In this document: piece by piece, positions 47,719 to 55,224 of the stretch
How the letters are laid out: each line of letters starts with the position of its first letter
Numbering within the stretch: position 1 is the stretch's first letter
Assembly (NCBI RefSeq): GCF_026113935.1
Contig: NZ_JAPEUL010000007.1
Span: forward strand, 248,001 to 312,000
Direction of reading: 5' to 3'
DNA from: Marinomonas rhodophyticola
GTDB lineage: Bacteria > Pseudomonadota > Gammaproteobacteria > Pseudomonadales > Marinomonadaceae
Length of the DNA stretch: 64,000 nucleotides
Notes under the pieces: model-generated
Told to the model about the DNA's origin: nothing
What the model saw: the letters and a program-made list of their open reading frames with translations, nothing else
Databases searched by the model: none
Translations under genes and position numbers: made by a program

Positions 47719-49615
47719 ATGTCTGCAAAAGAATATAACGCCGGATCGATAGAAGTTCTTAGTGGCTTAGAACCTGTTCAAAAACGTCCTGGAATGTACA
47801 CAGATACCTCGCGGCCGAACCATTTAGGGCAAGAAGTTATCGATAACTCAGTTGACGAAGCCTTGGCTGGTCATGCAGACCGCATTGAAGTGATTTTATA
47901 CAAAGATGGCTCCTTGAGCGTAGAAGACAATGGCCGAGGTATGCCGGTGGATATTCACCCAGAGGAAGGCATATCCGGTGTTGAATTGATTCTTACCAAA
48001 CTGCACGCTGGTGGCAAATTCTCGGGTGACAATTACCAATTTTCAGGCGGTTTACACGGAGTTGGTGTCTCTGTGGTGAACGCGTTATCAACCTCTTTAG
48101 AGGTGTGGGTAAGACGCAACGGCATTCAGTACCACATAGGTTTTGAAAACGGTTTTAAAACCTCAGAGCTAAAAGAAATTGGCACTGTGGGTAAGAAAAA
48201 CACCGGAACCAAGGTGAAATTTACCGCGGACAGTAAATACTTTGATAGTCCTAAGTTTTCGGTTTCCCGTTTGAAACATCTTTTAAAAGCCAAAGCCGTA
48301 TTGTGTTCAGGCTTGCATGTTGTCTTTATTGACCAAAGTGGCGCAGAAGAAGTCCGTGAAGAATGGTTTTATCAAGACGGCTTAAAAGATTATCTTGCAC
48401 AAGCAAACAACGGTTTTGTCCTATTACCGGATGAGCCTTTCATTGGCGGTGTAACGGAAAAGACACAAGGCGTTGACTGGGCGGTACAATGGTTGCCAGA
48501 AGGCGGTGAATTGGTAACAGAAAGCTATGTCAACTTAATTCCAACCGCACAAGGTGGCACACACGTCAATGGTCTTCGAACAGGGCTGTTAGAAGCCATT
48601 CGGGAATTCTGTGACTTTCACAACCTCTTGCCTCGTGGTGTTAAGCTTACCGCAGAAGACGTATGGGATCGCTGTAGCTATGTGTTGTCAGCAAAGATTC
48701 AAGAGCCGCAGTTTTCTGGTCAAACCAAGGAGAGGTTATCGTCTCGTCAAATCGTTGCCTTTATTTCGGCCACACTCAAAGACGCCTTTAGTCTATGGCT
48801 GAATTCGAATGTTGAAGACGGTAAAAAGATTGCCGATATCGTCATCAATAGTGCGCAGAAGCGCCTAAAAGACAGCAAAAAAGTCGTGCGCAAACGAATT
48901 ACGCAAGGCCCAGCCTTACCGGGTAAATTGGCCGACTGTTCAGGACAAGATTCATCACGAAGTGAGCTTTTTAGTGGAAGGGGATTCAGCGGGCGGTTCT
49001 GCCAAACAAGCCCGTGAAAAAGACTTCCAAGCTATTTTGCCACTGCGTGGTAAAATTCTGAACTCATGGGAAGTAGACTCCAATCAGGTACTGGCTTCGC
49101 AAGAAATTCACGATATTTCCGTGGCGCTTGGGGTGGACCCAGGCGATGACGATTTGAGTGGCTTACGCTATGGCAAAGTCTGTATTCTTGCCGATGCTGA
49201 CTCGGACGGTTTACACATCGCCACCTTGATTTGCGCCTTGTTTGTACGACATTTTCCGGCTTTGGTGAACAGTGGACATGTCTTCGTTGCTATGCCGCCC
49301 TTGTACCGAATCGACATCGGCAAAGAAGTGTATTACGCCCTAGATGACGAAGAAAAAGACATCACCTTGCACAAAATAGCCGCGGAAAACAAACGTGGTA
49401 CACCAAACGTACAGCGCTTTAAGGGGTTGGGTGAGATGAACCCAGCACAATTACGTGAAACTACTATGGCGCCAGACACCCGTCGTTTGATCCAACTTAC
49501 TATGGAAGACAAACCAGATACCGACGAACTACTGGACAAATTGCTATCGAAAAAACGCGCTGGTGATCGCAAAAACTGGCTAGAAACCTATGGTAACTTG
49601 GCGATTATTGATTAA
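47719..49615 (+). pseudogene. parE: DNA topoisomerase IV subunit B ParE, broken by a frameshift in a T run
   Basis: ParE is the ATPase subunit of topoisomerase IV, which separates daughter chromosomes. Start ATG 47719. GHKL ATPase motifs are intact (VIDNSVDEALAGH, VEDNGRGMPVDIHPEEG, GGLHGVGVSVVNALS). The frame breaks after SRSELF in the T5 run at 48968-48972. The second half, LVEGDSAGGSAKQAREKDFQAILPLRGKILN to EMNPAQLRETTM and a stop at 49613-49615, is a normal TOPRIM and C-terminal part. Comparison with the family motif TELFLVEGDSAGG favours two missing T; a single added T would also restore the frame. parE is essential, so a real break here is unlikely. Repaired length is about 632-633 residues. 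Confidence 0.93.
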
Positions 49616-49689
49616 TGAATCGATAATTTCTTGCTTTGGCCAAGACAAGCTAAAATATATGTATAGCTCAACTAAATGGAAACGAATAA

Positions 49690-50304
49690 ATGTCTGAAGA
49701 GATAAACGATGATGTCATCAGCGAAGAAGTTCTGTACGAAAAAATAGACCACTATTTATTGACGTTTGGAACCGATCGTTCGCTGATGTGTGTGTCGGAG
49801 TTAGATGGCTTTTTAACTGCGTTGGGTTGTTCTGTACAAGAATTAGAGCCGGATGTCTGGTTGAACGCCATTTGGGGAGCAGATGAAGATCAGCCTGTTT
49901 GGGAGTCCACTGAACAGGAAGATGAGTTTCTCAGTCTCGTGTTGATCATGTACATGGAAACGATGAACAGCTTGTTGTTTGGGGATTTTTACCCTGTGTA
50001 TCTAGAGCAAGAAGTGGATGGTGAATACAGCATCTTGGTTGAAGAATGGTGTGTTGGCTTCATTCGCGGTGCCAAACTGATAGGAATGGGTATCGGCGGC
50101 GACAGAGAATTTTTTGATGAAGCGATGGCGCCAGTGCGACTATTTGGTACAGAAGCGGGCTGGGATAAATTGGAAGCCATGGTGGAAGAAGAAGTGACTT
50201 TTTGGCGGGATATGTTAGAACCATCCATTTTGCGCTTGGTACAGTATTATCATCCAGATATGCAAGCGGGTAAAAAGAACTCAGAGAATCGCGTAATACA
50301 CTGA
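49690..50304 (+). CDS. UPF0149 (YecA/YgfB-like) family protein
   Basis: A 204-residue acidic protein of the UPF0149 family, function not established. Recognisable by the Trp/Asp-rich SELDGFLTALGCSVQELEPDVWLNAIWGADEDQPVWES and EEWCVGFIRGAKLIG. No C-terminal SEC-C zinc motif is visible, unlike YecA. It lies 74 bp after parE, and a bidirectional terminator follows. Confidence 0.85.
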   Translation: MSEEINDDVISEEVLYEKIDHYLLTFGTDRSLMCVSELDGFLTALGCSVQELEPDVWLNAIWGADEDQPVWESTEQEDEFLSLVLIMYMETMNSLLFGDFYPVYLEQEVDGEYSILVEEWCVGFIRGAKLIGMGIGGDREFFDEAMAPVRLFGTEAGWDKLEAMVEEEVTFWRDMLEPSILRLVQYYHPDMQAGKKNSENRVIH

Positions 50305-50348
50305 TTCAGTTGGTTTTTCGTACAGTATTCTTTTTTGCTAAAAACAAA

Positions 50349-50379
50349 AAAAGCCGTGATGAATTACATCACGGCTTTT
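50349..50379. terminator. bidirectional terminator
   Basis: Perfect 13-bp inverted repeat AAAAGCCGTGATG / CATCACGGCTTTT with loop AATTA, flanked by A-rich and T-rich tracts, between the UPF0149 gene and the convergent aminotransferase. Confidence 0.92.
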
Positions 50380-50402
50380 GCTTTTTTTACAGGCGAGGAA
50401 AA

Positions 50403-51599
50403 TTAACCCACGACCTTCGCAATGCTTTCACACAAATAATCGATGTTGTTATCACTGACACCCGCAATGCTCATACGGCCAGTATCCGCAATATAAATCG
50501 CGTATTCACTGCGCAAGGTACGCACTTGCTCTAGGGTTAAACCAGAATAAGAGAACATACCGCGCTGATCTTTGATGAAGCTAAAGTCTTTACTCGCACC
50601 AGAAGCCGCCAATTTTGCGACCAGCTTTTCACGCAAACCGTTAATGCGATCACGCATCGCTGCCACTTCTAGTTCCCATTCTGCTTTCAGCTCAGGATTG
50701 CTCATAATGGTATAAACCACTGCCGCACCGTGAGCGGGTGGCATAGAGTAGTTGGCACGAATGGCCTGACCAATGATAGAAAACGCCGCATTGGCTTCAT
50801 CTGCAGACGCTGCAATCACACTCAAACCACCACAACGCTCGCGGTAAATACCAAAGTTTTTCGAGAAAGAGTTCGCGATCAACATATCTTGAACATTGGC
50901 CGCCATATAACGCAAGCCTGCCAAATCTTCATCCAAACCATCACCAAAGCCTTGGTACGCCGCATCAACCAACGCCAATAGACCGCGTTTGTTAACGAAC
51001 TCCGTTAGGACTTTCCAATGATCGAATTGCAAGTCGATGCCGGTTGGGTTGTGGCAGCACGCATGCAGCAACAACACATCGCCTTCTTTTACTTCGGCTT
51101 CTAGGGTGGCCATCATGTCGTCAAAGCGCAAACCGTTTGTTGCTGGATCGTAGTAAGGGTAGTTTTTCACCTCAACGCCAGCAGAGTCAAAAATCGACTT
51201 GTGGTTACCCCAAGTTGGGTCACTTACCCAAAGGCGCGCGCCTTTTAAGTTAGCACTGATAAAGTCAGCCGCCACTTTTAATGCGCCAGTGCCACCAGGC
51301 GTTTGCGTTGAGCGAACACGACCAGATGCGATCAGTGGATTGCCTTCACCCAAAATCAAATCTTTGATAATGGCTTCAAACTCAGTAGCACCATAAATGC
51401 CTAGATAGCTTTTAGAATCTTCTTGTTCAAGCAAAATGGCTTCGGCTTTTTTTACCGTATTAAGAATCGGCGTATGGCCGTTATCGTCTTTATAGACACC
51501 CACACCCAAATCGATTTTCTTTGGATTGGTATCTTGCTTATGGGCCATAATAAGGGCTAAAAGAGGGTCGCCAGAAACAGCTTTAAGATGCTTGAACAT
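50403..51599 (-). CDS. aromatic / aspartate aminotransferase (class I)
   Basis: A 398-residue PLP enzyme of the AspC/TyrB family. Visible marks: MFKHLKAVSGDPLLALIMAHKQDTNPKKIDLGVGVYKDD, STQTPGGTGALKVAADFI, HNPTGIDLQFDHW, LVDAAYQGFGDG and the Lys-containing ANSFSKNFGIYRERCGGLSV. Sequence alone does not separate aspartate from aromatic specificity; the NPTG and AYQGFG context is shared. Near its start is a region of 178 bp shared with the divergent methyltransferase. Confidence 0.92.
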   Translation of the reverse strand: MFKHLKAVSGDPLLALIMAHKQDTNPKKIDLGVGVYKDDNGHTPILNTVKKAEAILLEQEDSKSYLGIYGATEFEAIIKDLILGEGNPLIASGRVRSTQTPGGTGALKVAADFISANLKGARLWVSDPTWGNHKSIFDSAGVEVKNYPYYDPATNGLRFDDMMATLEAEVKEGDVLLLHACCHNPTGIDLQFDHWKVLTEFVNKRGLLALVDAAYQGFGDGLDEDLAGLRYMAANVQDMLIANSFSKNFGIYRERCGGLSVIAASADEANAAFSIIGQAIRANYSMPPAHGAAVVYTIMSNPELKAEWELEVAAMRDRINGLREKLVAKLAASGASKDFSFIKDQRGMFSYSGLTLEQVRTLRSEYAIYIADTGRMSIAGVSDNNIDYLCESIAKVVG

Positions 51600-51777
51600 A
51601 ATAATTACGGGGTCCTTATATACGTCACAGGGAAATCACTGTGGCTAGAATCATTGCTTAAATAGCCTCTTCATTTTGCCGTTTTTATGACAAAATACAA
51701 TGCAACAGTGAGGGAAATTTCCCCAATACTGTCAAGAAAAAAAGACACTGAGTTTTCCTCCTGCACCGAGCCTGTTT

Positions 51778-52965
51778 ATGACCTCTTTCCAACGGCGTTT
51801 TCAATCTTTAGACACTTGGTTAAAAACGCACCAAGCCCTTTGGCAATTTGATACATTTCACCAATTCAAAACCCCTTGGCGTGATGATTATCCAGCTTTA
51901 GCCGATTACCTAGAAAACCATGGACAGCAACCAATCGATGACACCTTTTACGCTGAAGTATTTCGTCTTTGTCCTGAGCTTCAGACGCCATTTGACGAAA
52001 AAACACAGGGAAAAAATACCTTACCGACGAAGCGAACACTTACTAACGACTTTCCTGCTTATGTATCCGCGGGGATAAAAGGCCGCAAATGGTCGCAGAT
52101 CCAAGCCTTTGTTGCACACACGCCGCACGCCAATAACTATCTAGAGTGGTGCGCTGGCAAAGGCCACTTGGGCAAACTCTTGGCTTTTGAAGATCACCAC
52201 CCAGTCCACAGCCTAGAATGGCAGAAATCACTCTGTGAAGCGGGAGAACAAGAAGCCAAGCGGTTAAAAATTCCACAAACTTTCACTCATGCCGATGTGC
52301 TAAAAGGTGAAGGTCAAGAGGCGTTAGCGAACGCTCACTGCGCTGTAGCGCTTCATGCTTGTGGGGATTTGCACCGAGAACTGATCAAACAAGCTGTTGC
52401 TGCCCATACTGCTTCGCTGTGTATTTCTCCTTGCTGCTATCACCTAACACAAGACGAGTATTATCAGCCGCTGTCACAGACCGCCCAACAATCCGCACTG
52501 ACACTACGCCAAGCCGACCTCAAACTCGCCGTCAAAGAAGTCGCCACCGCAGGCGCCCGTGAGCAACGCCTCAAACAGCTCGAACTGACTTACCGACTCG
52601 GCTTCGACGCATGGCAACGAACCGCCCGCCAGCAAGACGACTACCTACCGGTTCCTTCCATACAAAAAAACCGCTTAAACCAAGGCTTCCACACTTTTTG
52701 CCAGTGGGCCGCCGAGCAAAAAGGGCTAACGGACTTAACCTCTAAAACCTCTTTTGAAAACTTCGAAGCCACCGGCCAATCTCGTTACCAACAAATTCAA
52801 AAACTCGAAGCCATTAGCCAACTCTTTCGACCCGCCCTCGAACATTGGCTTGTCCTCGACCGTGCCATGTACCTAGAAGAGCACGGCTACCACGTCGAGA
52901 TAGGAAAATTCTGCGAGAAAAGCCTCACCCCAAGAAACTGGATGATCAGGGCTACGCAGACGTAA
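51778..52965 (+). CDS. SAM-dependent methyltransferase, uncharacterised family
   Basis: A 395-residue protein with a Rossmann methyltransferase domain at about residues 115-225: the SAM-binding EWCAGKGHLGKLLAFE, HSLEWQKSLCEAG, VALHACGDLHRELI and a Cys-rich CISPCCYHL stretch. The flanking N- and C-terminal regions are helical. It looks like the Methyltransf_32-type proteins, whose substrate is unknown. It is followed by 113 bp and the RhuM gene. Confidence 0.75.
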   Translation: MTSFQRRFQSLDTWLKTHQALWQFDTFHQFKTPWRDDYPALADYLENHGQQPIDDTFYAEVFRLCPELQTPFDEKTQGKNTLPTKRTLTNDFPAYVSAGIKGRKWSQIQAFVAHTPHANNYLEWCAGKGHLGKLLAFEDHHPVHSLEWQKSLCEAGEQEAKRLKIPQTFTHADVLKGEGQEALANAHCAVALHACGDLHRELIKQAVAAHTASLCISPCCYHLTQDEYYQPLSQTAQQSALTLRQADLKLAVKEVATAGAREQRLKQLELTYRLGFDAWQRTARQQDDYLPVPSIQKNRLNQGFHTFCQWAAEQKGLTDLTSKTSFENFEATGQSRYQQIQKLEAISQLFRPALEHWLVLDRAMYLEEHGYHVEIGKFCEKSLTPRNWMIRATQT

Positions 52966-53078
52966 GAGGCTTTTGTGATATAGTGTTTAGCGAGGTGCTT
53001 TCTTTTAGAACGGTGCTATATGTACCGTCAACGAACACGCATGGATGCAGATAACATTGACCATTGGGAGAGGGTGTT

Positions 53079-54122
53079 ATGATCAAAAAAACGCAACTTA
53101 GCCTACAAGACCAAACCTCAGAATTCTTACTTTATACCGCCCCGAATGGAGACGTAAAAGTAGAAGTATTGCTCAGTGGTGAAACCATTTGGTTAACACA
53201 GGAGCGGATAGCAGAGCTGTTTGGGGTACAACGTCCGGCTATCTCTAAGCATTTAAAAAATATTTTTGAAAGCGGTGAGCTGCAAGAGGAACTGGTTATT
53301 TCCATTTTGGAACATACCACTGCTCATGGTGCCATGGCGGATAAAACGCAAACTAAACCTGTGAGATATTACAACTTAGATGCCGTGATCTCGGTCGGCT
53401 ATCGGGTTAACTCAACGCAAGCCACCCAATTTCGTATCTGGGCAACTCAACTCATTAAAGACTACATCATCAAAGGCTTTGCTATGGATGATGAACGTCT
53501 TAAAAACGGTCGCTTTTTTGGCAAGGATTACTTTAAAGAATTACTGGAACGAGTTCGCTCCATTCGAGCCAGTGAGCGACGTGTTTATCAGCAGATAACC
53601 GATATTTTTGCTGAATGCAGTATTGATTACGACCCACGTTCAGAAACAACGCACTTGTTCTATGCCCATGTGCAAGATAAGTTTCACTTTGCTATTACAG
53701 GGCATACGGCGGCAGAAATTATTTCACTGAAAGCCGATGCCAGCCAACCCTTGATGGGCATGATGACGTATAAAAACGCCCCTTCAGGTCGAGTGCTTAA
53801 ATCCGATACAACCATCGCGAAAAACTACCTAAGTGAAGATGAAATCAAAAAATTAGAGCGCACAGTTTCCGCCTTTTTTGACTACATAGAAGGCATCATT
53901 GAGCGCCGCAATACCTTTACCATGGAAGCCTTTGCGGAAAGCGTTAATAAATTTTTAGCCTTCAACGAGTATCAAGTGTTAGAAGGTTACGGCCAAGTAT
54001 CGCGTCAAGCCGCAGAGCAAAAAGCCCATATTGAGTATGAACAGTTTAATAAACAACAAAAAATAGAATCAGATTTTGACCGTGAAGTGAAGCAATTACT
54101 GAGCAATAAAAAAAGGACGTAG
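53079..54122 (+). CDS. RhuM-family putative virulence/DNA-binding protein
   Basis: A 347-residue protein of the RhuM family, first named from Salmonella pathogenicity island 3; its function is not known. Marks: GETIWLTQERIAELFGVQRPAISKHLKNIFESGEL (a helix-turn-helix), RYYNLDAVISVGYRVNSTQATQFRIWAT, and DYKELLERVRSIRASERRVYQQITDIFAE-type helical sequence, ending in a basic tail. Start ATG 53079 has GGGAGAGGG upstream; a start at 53064 is possible. RhuM genes are often seen in accessory and defence regions, which fits the neighbouring WYL-cas genes. Confidence 0.85.
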   Translation: MIKKTQLSLQDQTSEFLLYTAPNGDVKVEVLLSGETIWLTQERIAELFGVQRPAISKHLKNIFESGELQEELVISILEHTTAHGAMADKTQTKPVRYYNLDAVISVGYRVNSTQATQFRIWATQLIKDYIIKGFAMDDERLKNGRFFGKDYFKELLERVRSIRASERRVYQQITDIFAECSIDYDPRSETTHLFYAHVQDKFHFAITGHTAAEIISLKADASQPLMGMMTYKNAPSGRVLKSDTTIAKNYLSEDEIKKLERTVSAFFDYIEGIIERRNTFTMEAFAESVNKFLAFNEYQVLEGYGQVSRQAAEQKAHIEYEQFNKQQKIESDFDREVKQLLSNKKRT

Positions 54123-54272
54123 ATAAATCTGCATAGGCAGGGCGCTAATCAACAAGCAAACACACAGCGACACATTTATTGATCTGACTACAAAAACACC
54201 ACAATTGTGATTTGGCGATCAAACAAAACTGCGTTACATTGCTAGACCGTCAAATGTAAAGGAATGCTCAGA

Positions 54273-55100
54273 ATGGAAGTGGCGCAACGTTATTGGATGA
54301 TAGAACTACTGGCTTTTTGGGAAGGGCAGATTAACACCACCCCTTTAATCAAGAGCTTCGGCCTATCGCGGCAAAGTGTCAGCCAGCTTCTTAAACAATA
54401 TCAGGCCAATTTTCCAAACTCGCTAGACTATGATGCCAAACGAAAAGCCTATCAAATAACAGACCACTTCAAACCGCATTACATTGACCAAACCGTGGAT
54501 GAATACTTTGATTGGCTAAATTACGGCAAAATCCCCACTTTTTCGAATACCGCCACGCACTCCGCTCAACACAGAATAGAAGCCCTAGCACGCTTCGTTT
54601 CGCCACAAGTCATGCGGCCGTTATTAAAAGCCGTCAGAGACAAAACCGCCGTAGATTGCGAATACCTCTCTGTTTCCAGCAGCGACCCACAAGGTCGGCT
54701 ACTCTATCCCCATAGCTTTGTAAAAACTGCAGGACGCTGGCACGTTCGTGCTTACTGCGACATGCGACAACACTACCTCGACTTCGTCTTGAGCCGCTTT
54801 CAACATGTCGACTACGATGGCAAAGCCAGCGAACATACCGAGCAACAAGACACACTGTGGAACACCCCAGTCAGCCTCATTCTAGCCCCTGATTCGCGCC
54901 TCACCGACAAACAAAAACGCGTCTTGGAAAACGACTATGGCATGACGGATGGACAGCTCAACGTCACCACCCGCGCCGCTCTTGTTAAATACACCCTAGA
55001 CGACTTGCAAATCAAAACCAAAATGCTCGAAGCCAACCCCCAAGCCCAACAACTGGTGTGTGTTAACTATACCGACATAAAACAATGGTTATTTGACTGA
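54273..55100 (+). CDS. WYL-domain transcriptional regulator (CapW/BrxR-like)
   Basis: A 275-residue (or 278, from ATG 54264) regulator. N-terminal winged helix-turn-helix (about 1-75, LIKSFGLSRQSVSQLLKQYQ), a middle linker, and a WYL-type ligand domain (about 120-195) with PHSFVKTAGRWHVRAYCDMRQHYLDFVLSRFQ. This WHVRAY and DFVLSR sequence is like that of CapW and BrxR, which repress defence genes. A WCX-like C-terminal part follows. It lies directly upstream of cas3 in the same orientation, 124 bp away. Which of the two starts is used is unclear: AGGA sits 2 bp from 54264 and 11 bp from 54273. Confidence 0.82.
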   Translation: MEVAQRYWMIELLAFWEGQINTTPLIKSFGLSRQSVSQLLKQYQANFPNSLDYDAKRKAYQITDHFKPHYIDQTVDEYFDWLNYGKIPTFSNTATHSAQHRIEALARFVSPQVMRPLLKAVRDKTAVDCEYLSVSSSDPQGRLLYPHSFVKTAGRWHVRAYCDMRQHYLDFVLSRFQHVDYDGKASEHTEQQDTLWNTPVSLILAPDSRLTDKQKRVLENDYGMTDGQLNVTTRAALVKYTLDDLQIKTKMLEANPQAQQLVCVNYTDIKQWLFD

Positions 55101-55143
55101 TAAACACCATAAAACGCTGACATAGGGCAAAACCTGTCAAATG
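55091..55143 (+). promoter_or_regulatory. candidate operator for the WYL regulator upstream of cas3
   Basis: The region between the WYL gene and cas3 holds ATTTGAC (55091-55097), an imperfect inverted repeat TGACATAGG..CCTGTCA (55118-55139) and GTCAAATG (55136-55143). The same GTCAAATG is at 54249-54256, just ahead of the WYL gene itself. Shared 8-bp sites before both genes suggest autorepression plus control of cas3. Function is inferred only. Confidence 0.4.
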
Positions 55144-55224
55144 ACTTTACGTGTGTAAATGAACAGTGTTGTGGGAGGACGGGAAATCAATCAAAGTATT
55201 GGAATTGAAGGAAGGAGAACCATA

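Noticed and set aside
53079-54122. RhuM gene as a toxin of a toxin-antitoxin pair
   Set aside because: There is no small partner gene next to it; the neighbours are 113 and 150 bp away and belong to other families.
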